Source: Candidatus Binatia bacterium (GTDB lineage: Bacteria; Desulfobacterota; Binatia; HRBIN30). Taken from it: DNA of 64,000 bases. The notes below the pieces were generated by a model. That model was not told the DNA's origin, did no database searches, and saw only the letters and a list, made by a program, of their open reading frames with translations. Both the position numbers and the translations under genes were made by a program. The stretch covers positions 124,001 through 188,000 of the forward strand of contig JAKLJW010000003.1 in assembly GCA_023150935.1 (NCBI GenBank). Reading direction: 5' to 3'. This document shows, in pieces, positions 28,170-36,462 of the stretch. Position 1 is the stretch's first letter; the number at the start of each line of letters is the position of its first letter.

Positions 28170-29345
28170 TCAGCCCCCCAATCCCACCTTACCAAGCACC
28201 TCCACCATCTTCCCCGCTACCACGCCGGGCGAGAAGCTCCGCTCGATGCACGCCCTGCCAGCCTCCGCAGTTCGGCGGTGCATCGCAGGGTCGCGGAGCA
28301 GCTCGACGGTGTGGGCGACCAGATCGTCGTCCGTATCGCCCAGCCGCACCGCCGGGTCCGGATCGGCGTCGAGTCCTTCGAAGCCTTCGCTGTTGACCAC
28401 GCACGGCACGCCGAAGGCCATGGCCTCCAGCACCTTCACCTTCATCCCGGTGCCGACCGGCGGCGCGTAGAGGAGCACGCTGAGGCGCGCGAATGCGGCT
28501 CTCGGATCGGGGAAGCTGTCGAGGATCTCGACGTCGGCGTCACGCACGAACGGGCCAACGAACCGCTGCGCCTGCCAGCCGCCAACCACGAAGCGCACCC
28601 CGGGCACGGCTGCACGAATGCGCGGCGCCAGCCGCTCGACGAAGTGCCGGGCGGCGTTGCGGCTCGGGGCCCAGAACATCGACCCGAGGACCCCCACCGT
28701 CGGCACCGCCGGTGGCGAGACCGGCTCGTACAGTGCCGGGTCGACGCAGATCGGCACCACGTCGATCGGCGCCCGCACCCCGTGCTCGCGACAGAACCTT
28801 TCGAGTCGGCTGCTCGTGGCCCGAATGCGGCCGACCCGGCGGGCGGTCGACAGCTCCGCGCGGCGCGCCTGCACGCGCTCGCGTCGGCGGTCGTCGCGGT
28901 TGTCGTCGCCGGCACGTGCCAGGTCCATGAATCGAAAATGATGCAGTGAGAGCAGAGTGCGACTGTCATCCTCGACTGCACGCGCCGTCTCCGGCATCTC
29001 GGCGAGGATTGCGTCGTAGTTGCGTCCCACCTCCGCGCGCGCCGCCCGGCCGAAATCCGACTGCGCCAGTTCCCAACCGCTCCGCCAGAGGCTGCGAAGC
29101 TTCCGTTCGAGCAGCGGCCGCGGCGCCGGAGGACCGAAGAAACGGAAGTCGATCGGCGCGCCCTCGAAGTATGCCATGCCGGCGCCGTTGGCCGCCGGCA
29201 ACCGCACCGCAAGCACGGTCAGACGGCATCCTAGTCCGGCCATGCCTCGCAGCACGGGCCCGAAATACCGACCCACCGTGTTGCTCCAGGGGTCAGGCGC
29301 GTCGGGGAGAAGAACGAGGAGATTTCGGTTCGAGCCTAACGCCAT
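28170..29345 (-). CDS. GT4-family glycosyltransferase
   Basis: A protein of 391 residues from the ATG at 29345; a GTG four codons upstream is possible. It shows NLLVLLPDAPDPWSNTVG at the N-terminus, VGVLGSMFWAPSRNAARHF at the domain junction, and GTGMKVKVLEAMAFGVPCVV as the donor-binding segment, which matches wcaA/WcaL-like GT4 proteins. The gene begins within the final bases of the methyltransferase gene, overlapping it by 10 bases. Substrate unknown. Confidence 0.85.
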   Translation of the reverse strand: MALGSNRNLLVLLPDAPDPWSNTVGRYFGPVLRGMAGLGCRLTVLAVRLPAANGAGMAYFEGAPIDFRFFGPPAPRPLLERKLRSLWRSGWELAQSDFGRAARAEVGRNYDAILAEMPETARAVEDDSRTLLSLHHFRFMDLARAGDDNRDDRRRERVQARRAELSTARRVGRIRATSSRLERFCREHGVRAPIDVVPICVDPALYEPVSPPAVPTVGVLGSMFWAPSRNAARHFVERLAPRIRAAVPGVRFVVGGWQAQRFVGPFVRDADVEILDSFPDPRAAFARLSVLLYAPPVGTGMKVKVLEAMAFGVPCVVNSEGFEGLDADPDPAVRLGDTDDDLVAHTVELLRDPAMHRRTAEAGRACIERSFSPGVVAGKMVEVLGKVGLGG

Positions 29346-30142
29346 AACGACCCGCACTGCTCATCCCGCGTGTGCCCGATCAGCGTCAGCGCATGACCCC
29401 AATATGGATCGAACGGGGTGCGGCGCTCGAAATGGAATCCGGTGTACCGCTCTATGCGCGCGGTGACCGGGTTGAGGAGGAACTGGTCCCAATCGCGCAG
29501 GAACGAACTGCCGTGAATGAACCATTGCGCCAGGCCGATCCTGCTCGCCATCCGATCCAGCTCGCGCCGCGTGTACGGGATCTCCAGCCCCCAGATCCAC
29601 GTGCCGCGGGTTTCCTGCCACCACTTGCGGGCGCGATAGGGAAAGCAATGCGCGTTGGGAACGCTGATGGCAACCATGCCGCCGGGGCGCACGGCTGCCA
29701 CATGGCCACGGCATGCCAGTTCGCGATCGTAACCTGCGAAGTGCTCGACGGTCCCGTACGATACCGCCACGTCGAACCGCCCGCGCAATTCGGGATCGAG
29801 CGCCAGCAAGTCTCCGGTGACACAGACCGGCTGCAGTCCGGCGACGCCGAACTTGAACCGCGCCAGATCCAGGGCGCGATCGTTAGCGTCGAGCAGGGTC
29901 GTGACCGCTCCCTCGATGGCGAGCAGCAACGAGATGTCCCCGGTTCCCGCGCCCAGCTCGATCGTCCGCAACCCGCGCACACCACCGAAGTGGCGCACCA
30001 AGGCATCGCGAATCGCGCGCCACCGCAGCGTACGCTGCTCGCGCCGGATCGTCTTACGCACGCCCTCTTCCGTCAGGTGTGTGTCCTGCCAGACCGCCCG
30101 CCACACCCCCGGCTGCGACCGGCTGGTCGAGGTCCCGTTCAT
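29336..30142 (-). CDS. Class I SAM-dependent methyltransferase
   Basis: A protein of 268 residues. Motif I is TIELGAGTGDISLLLA, followed by TLLDANDRAL (acidic ribose-binding residue) and VAVSYGTVEHFAGYD. The remaining half contains an aromatic-rich acceptor region. It probably methylates a sugar or intermediate of the polysaccharide. Its ATG overlaps the flippase TGA (ATGA), and its end overlaps the next GT4 start, so it is embedded in a coupled operon. Confidence 0.87.
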   Translation of the reverse strand: MNGTSTSRSQPGVWRAVWQDTHLTEEGVRKTIRREQRTLRWRAIRDALVRHFGGVRGLRTIELGAGTGDISLLLAIEGAVTTLLDANDRALDLARFKFGVAGLQPVCVTGDLLALDPELRGRFDVAVSYGTVEHFAGYDRELACRGHVAAVRPGGMVAISVPNAHCFPYRARKWWQETRGTWIWGLEIPYTRRELDRMASRIGLAQWFIHGSSFLRDWDQFLLNPVTARIERYTGFHFERRTPFDPYWGHALTLIGHTRDEQCGSLWR

Positions 30143-31656
30143 GCAGCCACCCGCAGCGGTGCAACCATCCTGCTGACGAGTGCCCGGACTTCGTCCCGCG
30201 AAAACGCTCGTAAGACCCCATACAACGCGAGAACGCCGGCCAGTACGGCGAGGACGGCGAACGCCGCCAGACGCGACTTCACGAGCGCATCGAGTACGAA
30301 CGCAAACGCACTACCGATGACGACCATCTCGAGAACCGGGAGAGCGACTCGCCACAGCATGAACGAAATCGGGTACCTCGCCATGCGCTGCCAGACGACC
30401 ATTTGTCCGATACCGGCACCACCCAGGTAAATGCTCACCGCGATTCCGATCGCGTGCGCCGAACCCACCCAGGGTCCGAGAACCATCGCCGTCAACAGAC
30501 CCGTTGCCGTAGCGATCGCCGACACCAGGCAGTTCACCCGCGGCTGATTCCAACCCTCGACACAACTCCCATCGAACGAACCGACCGACACGAGCCAGAA
30601 TCCGACCGTGAGGATGCGCAGAAAGAACGTCCCGTTCGCCGCCATCTCGGCTCCAACCCACGCATCGAGGAATCGGTCGCCCCATAACAACAGGGCGATC
30701 GCGACGGCCGCCGTGAGCACGTGCACCATGCGCGCCCCGGCGAGGTACTGGCGGATGAACGGATCGCGATCGAACCGACCGACCGCGGCTATCGGATAAA
30801 TCGCGTTCACCGCGGGCGCCCCGGCGATTACGTTTACCCGTTGCGAGAAGTTGAACGGCACGCTGTAGAACGGCAGCGCTGCCGCACCCGCCCAGCGCGC
30901 CATGAGGATCTTGTCACCCTGGAACATCAACATCTGGAAGAGCCGGGTCATATAGCTCCACAGCGAGAACCCCAACATACTGGAGAACTGCCGCCGGAAC
31001 GCCGGCCAACCCGCCTGCTTACGCAACAACGCCGCACAGGCCAGGAACCCGGCGGCGAGCCCGACAGCGACACCGCCGCACTGCGCCGCCGCTGCACCGA
31101 CAGCGCCGTGCCCGAGCCATGCCATGGCGGCGGCACCGCCGACCGAGAGCGTCAGCGTGCCGGACCCGAGCGCCGTCGCAATCGAGAACCGTCGCAGGCC
31201 CCGCAGGGTGTTCACAAACACCCCCGACACGCTCGAGCAGAGAAACGAAAGCGCCGAAAACCGGAGGACCACCGTCGCGGTGGCCGCATTCATCTCGTCG
31301 AACCGGAGCACCACGCGGCTTATCCATCCCGCCGCCACAATCACGACCGCCGCGAAGACGAGGCCGACAATAAGATGATACACGCTGGCCGCGGCTATCG
31401 TCGTACCAACGAGCGGTCGGTCCCGCTGTGCGTCGGCCTCGGCAACAAACTTCGCCGTCGTCCACCCGAGGCCGAGATCCAGATACGACCCGAGCGCGGC
31501 AACCGAAAAGGCAACTCCGTAGATCCCGTACTCCGTCAGACCCAACCCGCGCACCATGATCGGCACGCTCAACAGACCGAGGAGGATGCTCCATATGGCC
31601 GCCGCGAACGACAGGACTCCTGCGCTCAGGAGCGACTGGCGGGTGGAGTCGGGCAT
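30139..31656 (-). CDS. Wzx-like polysaccharide flippase (MOP superfamily)
   Basis: A protein of 505 residues with about twelve to fourteen hydrophobic helices in paired array (AAIWSILLGLLSVPIMV, LIVGLVFAAVVIVAAGWI, AIATATGLLTAMVLGPWVG). The N-terminal LLSVPIMVRGLGLTEYGIYG segment is typical of polysaccharide-biosynthesis C/oligosaccharide flippase families. It would move lipid-linked repeat units across the inner membrane. The start overlaps the preceding GT4 gene by 31 bases and the end overlaps the methyltransferase by four. Confidence 0.85.
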   Translation of the reverse strand: MPDSTRQSLLSAGVLSFAAAIWSILLGLLSVPIMVRGLGLTEYGIYGVAFSVAALGSYLDLGLGWTTAKFVAEADAQRDRPLVGTTIAAASVYHLIVGLVFAAVVIVAAGWISRVVLRFDEMNAATATVVLRFSALSFLCSSVSGVFVNTLRGLRRFSIATALGSGTLTLSVGGAAAMAWLGHGAVGAAAAQCGGVAVGLAAGFLACAALLRKQAGWPAFRRQFSSMLGFSLWSYMTRLFQMLMFQGDKILMARWAGAAALPFYSVPFNFSQRVNVIAGAPAVNAIYPIAAVGRFDRDPFIRQYLAGARMVHVLTAAVAIALLLWGDRFLDAWVGAEMAANGTFFLRILTVGFWLVSVGSFDGSCVEGWNQPRVNCLVSAIATATGLLTAMVLGPWVGSAHAIGIAVSIYLGGAGIGQMVVWQRMARYPISFMLWRVALPVLEMVVIGSAFAFVLDALVKSRLAAFAVLAVLAGVLALYGVLRAFSRDEVRALVSRMVAPLRVAA

Positions 31657-32834
31657 CTGCGAACCGCAGCGGTCGTGGCGGCGGAGCGTGCCGCGGCCGA
31701 CCGCGCGCGCCAGGTCCGTCGTGAACGCGCCAGCACCTGTTCATAAACTTGCAACGTCTCTTCCGCAGTTCGCCGCCACGAGAACTGCCGGACCCGCGCA
31801 AAGCCCCGCGATCGCAGGTCGGCGCGCAGGCCAGCGTCCGCTGCCGCCCGCTCCATCAAACGCGCCAGCGCAACCGGATCGTCGGGATCGAAGTACATCG
31901 CCGCGTCGCCGGCAATCTCGGGAATTGCCGTTCGTCGCGCGGCGAGAATGGGCGTACCGCACGCCATCGCCTCGACCAACGGCAGACTGAACGACTCCCA
32001 CACGGAAGGGTTCACGAACAACTCGGCGCCACGGTAGAGCGCCGGCAGGTCTGCCGTTTGCGCCTCGATCAACCGTAGCTTCGGAAAGCAGGGGTGGTCT
32101 CGCCAGCGGCGAACCAGATCGGCGTATCCGTAGCGGTGCAAGCCCACGACCACCAACTGGCGATCGGGAAGCTCGGCGCGCGAAAACGCCTCGATCAGTC
32201 CGACGACGTTCTTGCGCGGATCGTACCCGCCAACGAACAGAAGGTAGGGGGCATTCACCTCGTACCGCTGCCGCGTCGCAACATCCCCGGCGGCGGGCTC
32301 GGCCGAGAACTCCTCGGATGGAGCCAGATGTACCCGATGCACACGTCTTGCCGGCGCCACCCCTAACCGCACCAGCGTCTCCCGCGTCGTATCCGACACC
32401 GTCAGCACCGCGTCCGCACACCAGCGATTGATCAATTCGTTCTTCCAGTACCACGCCACGCGTTTTCGTCCCGGAAACAACGTCCGCCAGTGCGTACGCT
32501 CGTAGGAGTCATGGACCGTGACCACGAGCGGACACGGCGACCAGACCGGCAGACCACGATCAGCGGGGGCGTGGAAGACATCGATCCTCTCGCGGCTCAG
32601 CCGCCGGGGCAGGGCCCAGTCGTACCACATGAGTTCCCGCGACGCGTCGAAGACGACGACACGGGCTCGCACCCCCGCGAGGTGCTCCGGAAGGACCGGT
32701 TTCCGGGCGAACAACACCAGGTCGAGGTCGGGCAACCCGGACAACGCACGCAGCAAATTGGCTGTGTAGCGAACCAGCCCGCGGGTCTCGTTCGACTGAA
32801 GTACGTTCGCGTCGAAGCCAATTCTCATTGACAT
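31626..32834 (-). CDS. GT4-family glycosyltransferase
   Basis: A protein of 402 residues from the ATG at 32834; an ATG two codons later is possible. Motifs: MRIGFDANVLQSNETRGLVRY at the acceptor-domain start, FVGGYDPRKNVVGLIEAF, and VWESFSLPLVEAMACGTPIL (E-x7-E). This pattern is close to mannosyltransferases of exopolysaccharide loci, but that is inference. The last ~30 residues are Arg/Ala-rich and overlap the start of the flippase gene. Confidence 0.87.
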   Translation of the reverse strand: MSMRIGFDANVLQSNETRGLVRYTANLLRALSGLPDLDLVLFARKPVLPEHLAGVRARVVVFDASRELMWYDWALPRRLSRERIDVFHAPADRGLPVWSPCPLVVTVHDSYERTHWRTLFPGRKRVAWYWKNELINRWCADAVLTVSDTTRETLVRLGVAPARRVHRVHLAPSEEFSAEPAAGDVATRQRYEVNAPYLLFVGGYDPRKNVVGLIEAFSRAELPDRQLVVVGLHRYGYADLVRRWRDHPCFPKLRLIEAQTADLPALYRGAELFVNPSVWESFSLPLVEAMACGTPILAARRTAIPEIAGDAAMYFDPDDPVALARLMERAAADAGLRADLRSRGFARVRQFSWRRTAEETLQVYEQVLARSRRTWRARSAAARSAATTAAVRRCPTPPASRS

Positions 32835-32841
32835 GCACCGA

Positions 32842-33651
32842 TCACGGCCTGGCCACGACCAGCAACAGGTTCCCGGCGTTGGCGACAAGGCTTTCCAACC
32901 CGTGCAGCATGCGGGTCGCAACGAAACCGCGCCACGACAGGCCTCTGCCGTCGCTCAACGGCGGGGACGCCGTGGTCACCTCGATCCGGCCGAAGCCGGC
33001 GTCCCCGAGCAACTGTGTCAGCTCGGCCGCGGTAAACTCCCGCACGTGCCGCATCGGGTTGCGGACCCCGGCGCCGGCGTAGAACGGATAGTCGGGGTCG
33101 TCGAGGCGAGGATACACGGAGCGGCCCCGCAGCAGCGCCCAACGGTTTGCCATCGAAGCGTGGTTCGGCGTGGTCAACATCAACAAGCCGTCGCCGCGCA
33201 CCACCCGCCTCGCCTCGCGCAACATGTGCGACACGTCCCCGTCGAGGTGTTCGATCAGCTCGCAGCAGACAACAACGTCGGCGGCACCGTCGCCCGCCGG
33301 GAACGGTTGCCGTTCGACGTCGCATGTGGCCACCGTCACGCCGAGCCGCTGCATATGCGTCTCGAACTCGGCACTGGTAACGAGTGTCAGGGCGACGACG
33401 CGGGCCCGGTCGTGTTGGCTGAGGAGAGCCGCGAGATGCCCGGGATACGCACCGACGTCGATCACGTTTGCCCCCCCCAGTGATCGACCGCATGCGTGCC
33501 TTAGCCGGTCGAGGGTCACCGCATACCGCCAGGCGCTCGCCGCGAGGTAATCGGCGTGCCGCCGTGAATCCTCCGCGGACAGACCAGGCGCAGCCGCGAG
33601 CAACTCCCGAACCTGCCCGTCCACGACCGCGATTTGTCCCACGGTGAGCAT
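32842..33651 (-). CDS. Class I SAM-dependent methyltransferase
   Basis: A protein of 269 residues from the ATG at 33651, which shares a base with the upstream gene's TGA (TGATG coupling). Motif I is NVIDVGAYPGHLAALL, with VVVCCELIEHLDGDVSHML as the post-motif acidic segment and DGLLMLTTPNHASMANR as motif VI. Probable sugar methyltransferase of the polysaccharide pathway. The GAYPG version of motif I is the FkbM/Methyltransf_11 kind. Confidence 0.85.
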   Translation of the reverse strand: MLTVGQIAVVDGQVRELLAAAPGLSAEDSRRHADYLAASAWRYAVTLDRLRHACGRSLGGANVIDVGAYPGHLAALLSQHDRARVVALTLVTSAEFETHMQRLGVTVATCDVERQPFPAGDGAADVVVCCELIEHLDGDVSHMLREARRVVRGDGLLMLTTPNHASMANRWALLRGRSVYPRLDDPDYPFYAGAGVRNPMRHVREFTAAELTQLLGDAGFGRIEVTTASPPLSDGRGLSWRGFVATRMLHGLESLVANAGNLLLVVARP

Positions 33652-34352
33652 CACGAACTCGGCGGTCGCCGCGCCATGATCAACAAACCGTCGGCCCGAT
33701 CGGCCCCGATGAGATAACAGAGAACCCGTTGCGTAAAGAGCTTAACGTGTCGGAGCGGCGTTAACCGCTCCGGAAGCAGCTTGTAGCGCCGGGCCTCCGG
33801 CTCCAATCCCGAAACGAGCGCCCACGTGAGGAGGTCGTGCAGGGGGTACAGGTGCACGTGCGTCTCGTCGCCGCTGAACGGAGAAAGGATGCACGCTGGA
33901 TTTGGAGTGCTCAAGAACAGCCACCCGCCGGGAGCGACCCAGGAAAGCAGTCGTTCCCGCAGCAGCAACCCGGCCTCCAACGGCATGTGCTCGATGACTT
34001 CGAAACAGAAGACAGCGCCGAATTGCCCGGCGATCTCGTCGGGATGCTTCCAGGTCGTCTCGAACTCCGGCGACGCATCGAACGTTTCGTAACTGCCGCT
34101 GTACCCCGCGGCGAGAAACTTCTTGCGCAGCGACTGGTCGCCGGCGCCGAAGTCGAGGATGCGGTCCACGGTCCGCGCGCGGCGCCACACCAGTTCCTCG
34201 ACCTGATTGAAATCCGGCCGCCGCTGCCAGTACACGCAGGGCGCCGGTATGGCCATCGCACGCTCGCGCAACTGCATGCGCTGCCAGTAGGTCGCGAAGT
34301 GCGGCGTCGGGGACGACGCCGGTGCGGCTCGTTGGGAGGTTGTAGGATTCAT
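33651..34352 (-). CDS. Class I SAM-dependent methyltransferase
   Basis: A protein of 233 residues from the ATG at 34352 (MNPTTSQRA). An in-frame ATG at 34373 lies within a dispersed repeat, so the later start was taken. Motif I is ILDFGAGDQSLRKKFL, then VFCFEVIEHMPLEAGLLL and WLFLSTPNPACILSPF, a UbiE/Methyltransf_11-like layout. It is the first gene of the run that continues with tight overlaps to the flippase and beyond; the 640-base gap upstream may hold the promoter. Confidence 0.85.
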   Translation of the reverse strand: MNPTTSQRAAPASSPTPHFATYWQRMQLRERAMAIPAPCVYWQRRPDFNQVEELVWRRARTVDRILDFGAGDQSLRKKFLAAGYSGSYETFDASPEFETTWKHPDEIAGQFGAVFCFEVIEHMPLEAGLLLRERLLSWVAPGGWLFLSTPNPACILSPFSGDETHVHLYPLHDLLTWALVSGLEPEARRYKLLPERLTPLRHVKLFTQRVLCYLIGADRADGLLIMARRPPSS

Positions 34353-34361
34353 CGCCGGGCA

Positions 34362-34469
34362 GGCTACCGCCATTCGGGTGAACCGGGGTTCCCCGCCGCG
34401 TTGCGATCGATCGTTCGCTCCCGTTTCACAGCGCTCACCGCCGGCGGCGGAGCCGGCCGCCGGCGAAAC
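34362..34469. repeat. Dispersed repeat, copy P
   Basis: It contains the shared core GGTGAACCGGGGTTCCC, preceded by CTACCGCCAT and followed at similar spacing by TTCACAGCGCTCACCGCCGG. Copy Q at 35684-35796 has the same order of blocks (CTACCGCCAT, GGTGAACCGGGGTTCCC, CTCACAGCACTCGTCACCGG). Both lie in non-coding DNA, and the blocks end with a CGGCGGCGGAGC string. Confidence 0.75.
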
Positions 34470-34516
34470 TTATTTCGGATTGTAGACTTCAGATCCGACA
34501 TCCCAGATCCACGATC

Positions 34517-34612
34517 TCACACGCCTCGCACCGTCTGCCGCGCCAGAGTCCCCTTCGACAGCTCGTCCGTAACGGTTACCCGCTCCTCGCCGAAACTGAC
34601 CAGGCCGAGCAG
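34517..34612 (-). pseudogene. Fragment of a NusG/RfaH-like gene
   Basis: This piece reads VSFGEERVTVTDELSKGTLA, close to VSFGEEPVTVPDELLRCILA in the intact NusG-like gene 1.6 kb away. Neither the N-terminal NGN core nor the KOW end of the fragment is present. A stop follows TVRGV. It is therefore a remnant of a second copy, next to repeat P just as the intact gene is next to repeat Q. The surrounding 34613-35017 holds no gene. Confidence 0.6.
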
Positions 34613-34768
34613 CGCCGCGGTGACCAGGGTCGCCAGCACTCCCACCTCGGCAAGCAATTGCACATCATCACGGTGATGAGTGCATTCCTGAGCGACAGCA
34701 TGGGATTTCAGACCACGGCCCTGAGCCACGAGGTCTGGGTTTCTTTGTGTGGCGCGAGGATTTCGTCC

Positions 34769-34796
34769 GTCATGCCGGCGAAAGCCGGCATCCAGC
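34769..34796. repeat. Short palindromic repeat (CGTCATGCCGGCGAAAGCCGGC type)
   Basis: The 28 bases are CGTCATGCCGGCGA followed by AAGCCGGCATCCAG, an extended GCCGGC hairpin. Related versions occur at 53641-53680 and, in complement, near 25190. This is a common type of dispersed REP-like sequence in GC-rich genomes; its function here is unknown. Confidence 0.65.
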
Positions 34797-35017
34797 CCTT
34801 CATCTGACGCTGGGCCACGTTTTCCCCGGGGTGACGGATTCCGTCGTGCCCCCATTGGGTTGCGGACGAAGCCCGGGCTGGGATTGCGGATCGAGGAAAG
34901 CCAGAAGGCGGAATGCGGAAAGGCGAAATGAACGGGGCTCGCGGCTCGGGGCGGTTGCGAACAGCCTGACCGCGTCCACCCTGACAGCCCGCCCTCGGAA
35001 ACCAGAACTGCGCCCCG

Positions 35018-35353
35018 TCAGCCTCCCACCACCAGAAACGAGGACTCCTCGTCACTGGCGAACGCCTCCAGATCGCTGGAACGGTTCCTCAACGCTTCTT
35101 CCACCATGCTGGTCGTGCAGTTACCCAGCCGAATCCACACCACTTTCGGCGGATGGCCGAACAGAAAGCTGCGTTGGTGAAAGTCCGAGTCCTTGGAGAC
35201 GATGACGAAGCCGTGCTCCGCCGCGTACGCCCACACCATCGCGTCGTCTGCATCCTGCAGGCCGACGTGCCGCACGTGCTTCGAGCCGGCATACAGGTCC
35301 GCAAGCGCAGACACAAGACGCGGCGACAGGTTCTGGTCGAACAGCAACCTCAC
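35018..35353 (-). CDS. DUF5615 PIN-like toxin
   Basis: A protein of 111 residues. The N-terminus MRLLFDQNLSPRL, the motif HVGLQDADDAMVWAYAAEHG and the catalytic-like VIVSKDSDFHQRSFLFG are the DUF5615 signature. This is a PIN-like nuclease fold whose acidic residues (D6, the DADD pair, KDSDF) would bind metal. The gene starts in the last bases of the DUF433 gene (4-base overlap). DUF433/DUF5615 pairs are widely predicted type II toxin-antitoxin systems. The reading frame is complete. Confidence 0.85.
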   Translation of the reverse strand: MRLLFDQNLSPRLVSALADLYAGSKHVRHVGLQDADDAMVWAYAAEHGFVIVSKDSDFHQRSFLFGHPPKVVWIRLGNCTTSMVEEALRNRSSDLEAFASDEESSFLVVGG

Positions 35354-35577
35354 AGCGGCGGCACGGCCGCGAGGCGCCGCTCACGATCGGCCGCGAACGC
35401 CAAGCACGCTCGAATGTCATCGCGGGTGAGATCCGGAAAGTCGGCCAGCACTTCGTCCACCGACATCCCCGCCGCAAGATAGTCCAGGACGTCGTACACC
35501 GTGATCCGGAGACCGCGAATGCACGGCTTGCCGCCGCGCTTGCCCGGCTCGATCGTAATCCGATCACGATAGTCCAT
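35350..35577 (-). CDS. DUF433 antitoxin
   Basis: A protein of 75 residues from the ATG at 35577. The family pattern is clear: ITIEPGKRGGKPCIRGLRIT then VYDVLDYLAAGMSVDEVLADF and LTRDDIRACLAFAADRER. DUF433 proteins are small helix-turn-helix-like antitoxins. It precedes and overlaps the DUF5615 gene, the usual antitoxin-first order. The module sits between two polysaccharide operon segments and interrupts their continuity, so it may have been inserted. Confidence 0.88.
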   Translation of the reverse strand: MDYRDRITIEPGKRGGKPCIRGLRITVYDVLDYLAAGMSVDEVLADFPDLTRDDIRACLAFAADRERRLAAVPPL

Positions 35578-35928
35578 CTGCCCCACGATTGCGCGCGCAA
35601 GAGTGCAAAGTCAAATCCGGGCACGCGTTCCGGGGTGCCAGGGCATTACCCCCTACAACCTGGCGACGTTGCCCTTCAGACGGGCTACCGCCATCCAGGT
35701 GAACCGGGGTTCCCTGCCGGGGGTAAACCATCGCCTGTGCGCTCCCGCGCTCACAGCACTCGTCACCGGCGGCGGAGCGGCCCGCCGGGAAACCGAACGG
35801 AAACCCGACGAAGTCAGAATAAGGAACGACGAATGGAAACCGAACGAGGACGACCGACGGACGAACCGTCCTTTCGGCCATCCCGCACTCTGCATCGTCT
35901 ATTCGTCATTCTTCATCCCCACTTCCCC
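35578..35928. other. Intergenic stretch with repeat copy Q
   Basis: No gene seen. It contains repeat Q (35684-35796), homologous to 34362-34469. The rest is AG-rich remnant-like sequence with no ribosome-binding site or domain signal. Confidence 0.5.
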
Positions 35929-36444
35929 CTAAACCTCCCGCACCATCTCCCGCTCCAGCACGACGCGCGCCTGGAGCCGCAGCCCTTCCAACAGGATCGC
36001 GACGCGGTCGGCGCCGCTGAACTGCGACCGAAACAGGCCCGTGTATCCCTTGAACGGCCCCGCGACGATTTCCACCCGCTGACCGTCGCGCAACGACGGC
36101 GGGTCGAGATGCACGTAGCCGTCCCGCTGCCGCGCCAGGATGCACCGTAACAGCTCGTCCGGAACCGTGACCGGCTCTTCCCCGAAACTGACGACGCCGC
36201 GCACCCCGCGCGCATAGTGCACCGCCCGATACGCTTCCCGCCGATCGAACGCCGCAAACAAATAACCCGGAAACAACGGCCGCACGACTTCGCGCCGGTA
36301 ACCGTTCAGGATCACCCGCCGCCTGTACCGCGGGCAGAAAGCCGCAACGCCCAGCGCACCAAGCCGCGCCTCCGCTACCTCTTCCCGCCGCGGCTGCGTC
36401 TGCACCGCGTACCATGGATGATCTACACTCACGCCGCGCCCCAT
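35929..36444 (-). CDS. NusG/RfaH-like transcription antitermination factor
   Basis: A protein of 171 residues. The N-terminal NGN domain begins HPWYAVQTQPRREEVAEARL and includes VVRPLFPGYLFAAFD and VRGVVSFGEEPVTVPDEL. A C-terminal KOW domain follows (GQRVEIVAGPFKGYTGLFRS). This is the layout of NusG paralogues such as RfaH, UpxY and LoaP, which act on RNA polymerase to read through long polysaccharide operons. It lies 18 bases after the O-antigen-ligase gene, at the end of one segment and upstream of the next, matching a locus-specific regulator. Which operon it acts on is inference. Confidence 0.87.
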   Translation of the reverse strand: MGRGVSVDHPWYAVQTQPRREEVAEARLGALGVAAFCPRYRRRVILNGYRREVVRPLFPGYLFAAFDRREAYRAVHYARGVRGVVSFGEEPVTVPDELLRCILARQRDGYVHLDPPSLRDGQRVEIVAGPFKGYTGLFRSQFSGADRVAILLEGLRLQARVVLEREMVREV

Positions 36445-36462
36445 GATTCCGATCTCACCGGT

